The translations under genes and the position numbers were made by a program. 8,689 nt of DNA, from the NCBI GenBank assembly GCA_028290125.1, contig JAQGKM010000267.1, positions 1 to 8,689 on the forward strand. The letters run 5' to 3'. This DNA is from Hyphomicrobiales bacterium (GTDB lineage: Bacteria > Pseudomonadota > Alphaproteobacteria > Rhizobiales > Beijerinckiaceae). Below, in pieces: positions 6,167 to 8,689 of the stretch (its first letter is position 1; the number at the start of each line of letters is the position of its first letter). The notes below the pieces were generated by a model. That model was not told where the DNA came from, searched no databases, and saw only the letters and a list, made by a program, of their open reading frames with translations.

Positions 6167-6208
6167 CTGTCTTGTGTTCGTGGCAATTGAACAAACCTGG
6201 GGACAATC

Positions 6209-6472
6209 GTGCGCGACAACACGCAGGCCAGCCGCTTCGAGCTCGAAATCGAGGGCGGGATTGTTTTCGCCAACTACCGGCGCTCGTCGTCGGCGGTGCT
6301 GATCACCCATGTCGAGGCCCCGATGCACCTGCGCGGCACGGGCGCGGCGTCGCGCCTGATGCAGGAGGTCGCGGACGACGCGCGCGCGCATAATGTCAAG
6401 CTCACGCCGCTTTGCAGCTTCGCCGCCGCCTGGTTTCGCCGCCACCGCGACTATGCCGACGTGCTCGCATAA
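6209..6472 (+). CDS. small GNAT family N-acetyltransferase (YjdJ/PF14542 type)
   Basis: An 87-residue protein of the compact acetyltransferase family (Acetyltransf_CG, PF14542), whose usual length is 85-100 residues. The order of elements fits. A first strand FELEIEGGIVFANYRR is followed by ITHVEAP leading into the acyl-CoA pyrophosphate loop LRGTGAASRLM (about 42-52), in place of the more usual RGxGIGxxL, so one loop glycine is Ala. Next come an alpha helix, then LTPLCSFAAAWFRRHRDYADVL (65-86), with the conserved PLCSF cysteine and the (R/K)RHxxYxDL end. The GTG start has a GGGGA a few bases upstream, and an in-frame stop (TGA 6188-6190) lies just above, so it cannot start much earlier. Substrates of this family are mostly unknown, probably small amines or protein N-termini. 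It appears to be a single-gene unit; the next gene starts 153 bases on. Confidence 0.9.
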   Translation: MRDNTQASRFELEIEGGIVFANYRRSSSAVLITHVEAPMHLRGTGAASRLMQEVADDARAHNVKLTPLCSFAAAWFRRHRDYADVLA

Positions 6473-6625
6473 GGCGTCAGAAAAACGCGCAGCTCCGCTC
6501 GAAAGCCGCTGCTGTCGCGACATATCGAACTCATGGAGCGACCTGCAGGAGTTCATCCGGCATGGCGATCGGCGACGGCAGTTTTGAACCGCCGCGTCAT
6601 GGCTCCCCCGACATGAGGAAGAACC

Positions 6626-6988
6626 ATGACCAACATGCTGTGCTGCGGCCTTGCCGCTCTTGTCTCTGCCGCCGCCCTGAATGCAGCGCCCGCTGTGGCA
6701 GCGTCCGGATATGACGGGCAATGGTCAGTTTCCGTCGTGACCGAGCAGGGCGACTGCGACGCTCAAAGTCTCGATCTCGGCATTGCCGATGGCCGAATCG
6801 AGGAGCGTGGTCTCCTGTCGCAGGCGAGTGGCGCGGTCGATCCGCGCGGCGCGGTCCAGGTTGTGTTCACGCGCGGGTCGGATCAGCTCGCCGCGACCGG
6901 CATTCTCACAAATCTGGACGGCTCGGGGCGGTGGACGTCGCCCACACGCCAGTGCTCGGGCCGGTGGAAAGCGCAGAAGCGCAGCTAA
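6626..6988 (+). CDS. small secreted protein of unknown function
   Basis: A 120-residue protein. It has a signal peptide (MTNMLCCGLAALVSAAALNAAPAVAA, about residues 1-26, with an Ala-x-Ala cleavage site) and a mature domain of about 94 residues starting S-G-Y-D-G-Q-W-S-V. The mature part follows a pattern I know from many rhizobial genomes: YDGxWSVxxxTxxGxCD, then a G-R-I-E-E-R-G strand, A-V-D-x-x-G-x-V-x-V-x-F-x-x-G, a G-x-G-x-W strand, and a closing CSGxWxA. The two mature cysteines (44 and 109) could form a disulfide. It is likely periplasmic with an all-beta fold; no function is known to me. GAGGAAG (6615-6621) precedes ATG 6626 at good spacing. Its stop lies three bases from the stop of the convergent histidine kinase gene. 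Confidence 0.82.
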   Translation: MTNMLCCGLAALVSAAALNAAPAVAASGYDGQWSVSVVTEQGDCDAQSLDLGIADGRIEERGLLSQASGAVDPRGAVQVVFTRGSDQLAATGILTNLDGSGRWTSPTRQCSGRWKAQKRS

Positions 6989-6991
6989 GTC

Positions 6992-8335
6992 TCAGCTTGC
7001 CTGCGCGTGGAAGGTTGACGGCCTGTCGTTCGCATTGGCTGTCAGCTTCTCGCGGGGGATGCTGATGACCACGCGCAGACCATCGGGCGCGAAGTCGCGC
7101 GATGTCTTGGCGCCAAGCTGGACCTGAATGACGCGATCCAGCAGCTGGGCGCCGAAGCCGCGTCGTTCTGGCGGGATCACGGTCGGCCCGTCGATTTCGC
7201 TCCACGAAATGTCGCCGCTCTCGTCATCCAGCGAACAATTGATCTGGATGCGGCCTTGCGCCGTGCTGAGCGCGCCGTGCTTGACGGCGTTGGTCGCCAA
7301 TTCGTGCAGCGCCATGCCGATCGGCACGGCAAGGTCTGACGGGAGCATCAGGTCGGCGCCGGTGAGCTCCAGCCGCTCGGGCATGCCGAGTGCTTCCATT
7401 TCCTGGCGGACGAGACGCGACAGGGTGGTCGATTGCGTCTTTTCGTCCGTGAGCAGCGCATGCGTCATTGCGAGCGATGCGATGCGACGCGCGAACGTCT
7501 CCTTGAAGTGGGCAAGATCCTGCGCGGTGTTGGCCGTTGCATTGGCCATGCCCTGCACCATGGCGAGCGTGTTGCGCACGCGGTGATGCAGCTCGCGGAT
7601 CAGCAGTTCACGATGTTCGTCGGCTTGCTTGCGTTCGGTTACGTCGATCGAGGCGCCGACGATCTCGGCTGGCTTGCCGTTTGCGCCAAACAGCACGTCG
7701 TTGCGGTCGGCGACCCAGCGGATGCCGAGTTGCGGATGCTTGATCCTGTAGACGTATTCTGCAGCATGCGGATTTTTGAGCGACGCTTCAATCGACAGCA
7801 TCATTCGTGGGCGGTCCTCCTCGAGCACGAGCTTGAGGAAGTCTGCGGCGTGCTTGGGAGCCTCATCCGGCATCTTGCCGAATATGCGGCACAGTCGCTC
7901 ATCCCATTCCACGCGGTCGCACGCCACGTTCCATCGCCAGGTCCCGACACCCGAAACTGCAAGCGCTGTCGCGAGCTTGTGCTCGGCCTTTCGGCAACGT
8001 TCATGCGCGTTGCGCAGCTTCTCGGCCGCGAGGATCGAGATGGCGCAGCCGGCGAGATAGAACACCACGGCGACCGATGGCGGCGTCTCGATCATCATGG
8101 TGCGGAAATAAACAGCGCCCGCGACAAGCGTGAGCACGACTGCGCTCGCGCCGGCGATCCAGCCGCCGAGCATGGCCGACACCAGAACCGCCGGGAAGAA
8201 AGTCAGGAAGGGAACGCTGGCGCCGAGCCAGTAGCCGGCCGCCATGCGAACCAGCAAGGCGACGCTTACGATCAGAATGGCGAGGCCAATCGATCGCGCA
8301 GCCTTGCCCATCGCCAGTCTTGTAGTGAAGATCAT
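6992..8335 (-). CDS. HWE-family sensor histidine kinase (DUF4118-PAS-HWE)
   Basis: A 447-residue inner-membrane sensor kinase. Residues about 15-105 contain four closely spaced hydrophobic segments typical of the KdpD-like DUF4118 sensor module. A coiled linker (AAEKLRNAHERCRKAEHKL) follows, then a PAS_3-type domain (about 120-236) ending in the classic IVGASIDVTERKQAD. The dimerisation/H-box is IRELHHRVRNTLAMVQGMA (247-265), with the phosphorylatable His at 250 or 251. The ATPase domain has HELATNAVKHG (344-354, N-box), ISWSEIDGP (376-384) and GFGAQLLDRVI (393-403). The N-box His with the later W-x-E gives the HWE signature, common in Rhizobiales and often linked to blue-light or general stress signalling. 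There is no LOV cysteine motif (NCRFLQ) in the PAS. No response regulator is next to it, so it is an orphan here. ATG 8335 is chosen over TTG 8338; an ATG nine codons in (8308) is also possible. The cues it senses are unknown. Confidence 0.94.
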   Translation of the reverse strand: MIFTTRLAMGKAARSIGLAILIVSVALLVRMAAGYWLGASVPFLTFFPAVLVSAMLGGWIAGASAVVLTLVAGAVYFRTMMIETPPSVAVVFYLAGCAISILAAEKLRNAHERCRKAEHKLATALAVSGVGTWRWNVACDRVEWDERLCRIFGKMPDEAPKHAADFLKLVLEEDRPRMMLSIEASLKNPHAAEYVYRIKHPQLGIRWVADRNDVLFGANGKPAEIVGASIDVTERKQADEHRELLIRELHHRVRNTLAMVQGMANATANTAQDLAHFKETFARRIASLAMTHALLTDEKTQSTTLSRLVRQEMEALGMPERLELTGADLMLPSDLAVPIGMALHELATNAVKHGALSTAQGRIQINCSLDDESGDISWSEIDGPTVIPPERRGFGAQLLDRVIQVQLGAKTSRDFAPDGLRVVISIPREKLTANANDRPSTFHAQAS

Positions 8336-8369
8336 CAATCATCCCGCCCCGCGCAGATGTTTTCATCAG

Positions 8370-8393
8370 AAAGGCTTAGCTAGCAAGCCCTTT
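8370..8393. repeat. inverted repeat in the leader of the histidine kinase gene
   Basis: AAAGGCTT (8370-8377) and AAGCCCTTT (8385-8393) pair as an 8-base stem with one bulged base around a 7-base loop AGCTAGC, which is itself mostly palindromic. It lies 35-58 bases before the kinase start on the minus strand. It may be an operator or an mRNA leader hairpin. No poly-U run follows on either strand, so it is not a standard terminator. Confidence 0.4.
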
Positions 8394-8541
8394 GCGCGAC
8401 AAGCAGAGGATAAGTAGATGAAGATCAAACAGCCGGGAGCTTTGCTGCGACTTTTAGTCCACCCTGGGGAATGCTCGGCCCGCGTGATCAAGCCGAGCCG
8501 CGGGCGCGTAATTAGCAAAATAAAAATCAAATGGCTCACGG
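8394..8541. other. intergenic stretch upstream of the histidine kinase
   Basis: No convincing gene was found here; the open minus-strand frame across it (8366-8641) has no family features and crosses the likely terminator. It holds two overlapping short dyads: GCTCGGC/GCCGAGC (8473-8479 with 8492-8498) and CCCGCG/CGCGGG (8479-8484 with 8499-8504), which cannot form at once. An AT-rich patch (8511-8531) may belong to a promoter or to the U-rich part of the neighbouring terminator. No EcfG-type GGAAC...CGTT promoter was seen. Confidence 0.4.
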
Positions 8542-8570
8542 CGGCGTGGCCCGTCAGGCGGACCACGCCG
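8542..8570 (-). terminator. hairpin terminator after the small basic protein gene
   Basis: A 12-pair stem (8542-8553 with 8559-8570, one G-U wobble on the minus-strand transcript) encloses a 5-base loop. On the minus strand it starts 7 bases after the stop codon at 8578, is preceded by AAAA, and is followed about 12 bases later by a U-rich stretch (complement of 8515-8531) rather than an immediate U run. On the plus strand TTTT follows at once, so it could act in both directions. Confidence 0.6.
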
Positions 8571-8577
8571 TTTTCGA

Positions 8578-8689
8578 TTAGCGCGTGACGATGACCTTCT
8601 TCCGCACCACGGTGGCGCCGCGATGACGCGAATGCGCCCATCCGCGATGCATGCCGTTGTCGCGACGAATCACGACCTTCTTGGTGACG
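8578..8689 (-). CDS. small basic His/Arg-rich protein, C-terminal end only
   Basis: The minus-strand frame enters at the right edge and ends at TAA (complement of 8578-8580), so only the last 36 residues are visible. They begin VTKKVVIRRDNG and end GATVVRKKVIVTR. The middle is MHRGWAHSRH. The pattern 'K-K-V-V-I-(K/R)-x-x-x-x-x-H-x-G-W-x-H-S-R-x-x-G-x-x-x-V-x-(K/R)-K' recurs at the end of short secreted or periplasmic proteins of unknown function in Rhizobiales, which I recall from memory only. The hairpin terminator just downstream supports a real gene end here. The N-terminus, where a signal peptide would be expected, lies outside the window. Confidence 0.55.
   Translation of the reverse strand, partial: VTKKVVIRRDNGMHRGWAHSRHRGATVVRKKVIVTR

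Noticed and set aside
7433..8383. A 316-codon plus-strand open frame over the histidine kinase
   Set aside because: It mirrors a full DUF4118-PAS-HWE kinase. Its product is rich in Arg, His and Asp with no family features.
8366..8641. A 91-codon minus-strand frame upstream of the kinase
   Set aside because: It overlaps the end of the small basic protein gene in another frame and crosses the hairpin terminator. Its product shows no coherent family pattern.
1..8689. Mobile element, CRISPR array, phage genes or a defence system
   Set aside because: No transposase, integrase, terminal inverted repeats, regularly spaced repeats or known defence domains were seen. The genes look like stable chromosomal housekeeping and signalling genes.

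Overview
The window looks like chromosomal DNA of a GC-rich alphaproteobacterium, most likely a member of the Rhizobiales (Hyphomicrobiales; Bradyrhizobium, Rhodopseudomonas or Beijerinckiaceae-like). This rests on base composition, GTG starts, an APS-reductase type cysH next to cysD/cysN, a DUF4118-PAS-HWE histidine kinase and small secreted proteins typical of that order. No mobile element, tRNA, rRNA or CRISPR array was seen.

Layout: (1) 1-591, plus strand, the 3' part of an alpha/beta hydrolase gene. (2) 595-1233, minus strand, a DedA-family membrane protein, tail to tail with the hydrolase. (3) 1377-2561, plus strand, an exported metallo-beta-lactamase-fold protein with an eroded metal site and an extra C-terminal beta-rich domain. 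(4) 2572-5803, minus strand, an assimilatory sulfate operon cysH-cysD-cysN with overlapping stop/start codons; CysN carries an unusual C-terminal DUF2061-like membrane domain. (5) 5935-6087, minus strand, a 50-codon membrane microprotein gene with a strong ribosome binding site and a tandem duplication of its last six codons. (6) 6209-6472, plus strand, a small GNAT acetyltransferase. (7) 6626-6988, plus strand, a small secreted protein. (8) 6992-8335, minus strand, an HWE-type sensor histidine kinase. (9) 8578-8689, minus strand, the 3' end of a small basic His/Arg-rich protein gene, followed by a hairpin terminator.

How the genes work together: CysD and CysN form ATP sulfurylase, which makes adenosine 5'-phosphosulfate (APS). 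CysH has the two cysteine pairs of the iron-sulfur APS reductases, so APS can be reduced directly to sulfite. No APS kinase is encoded here, which fits. The place where many CysN proteins carry a fused CysC kinase is taken by the DUF2061-like hydrophobic domain, which suggests a membrane-associated ATP sulfurylase. The other genes look like independent transcription units. All three convergent junctions are very tight (3, 10 and 3 bases).

The points most worth following are the CysN-DUF2061 fusion, the metal-ligand loss in the MBL-fold protein, and the microprotein upstream of cysH.
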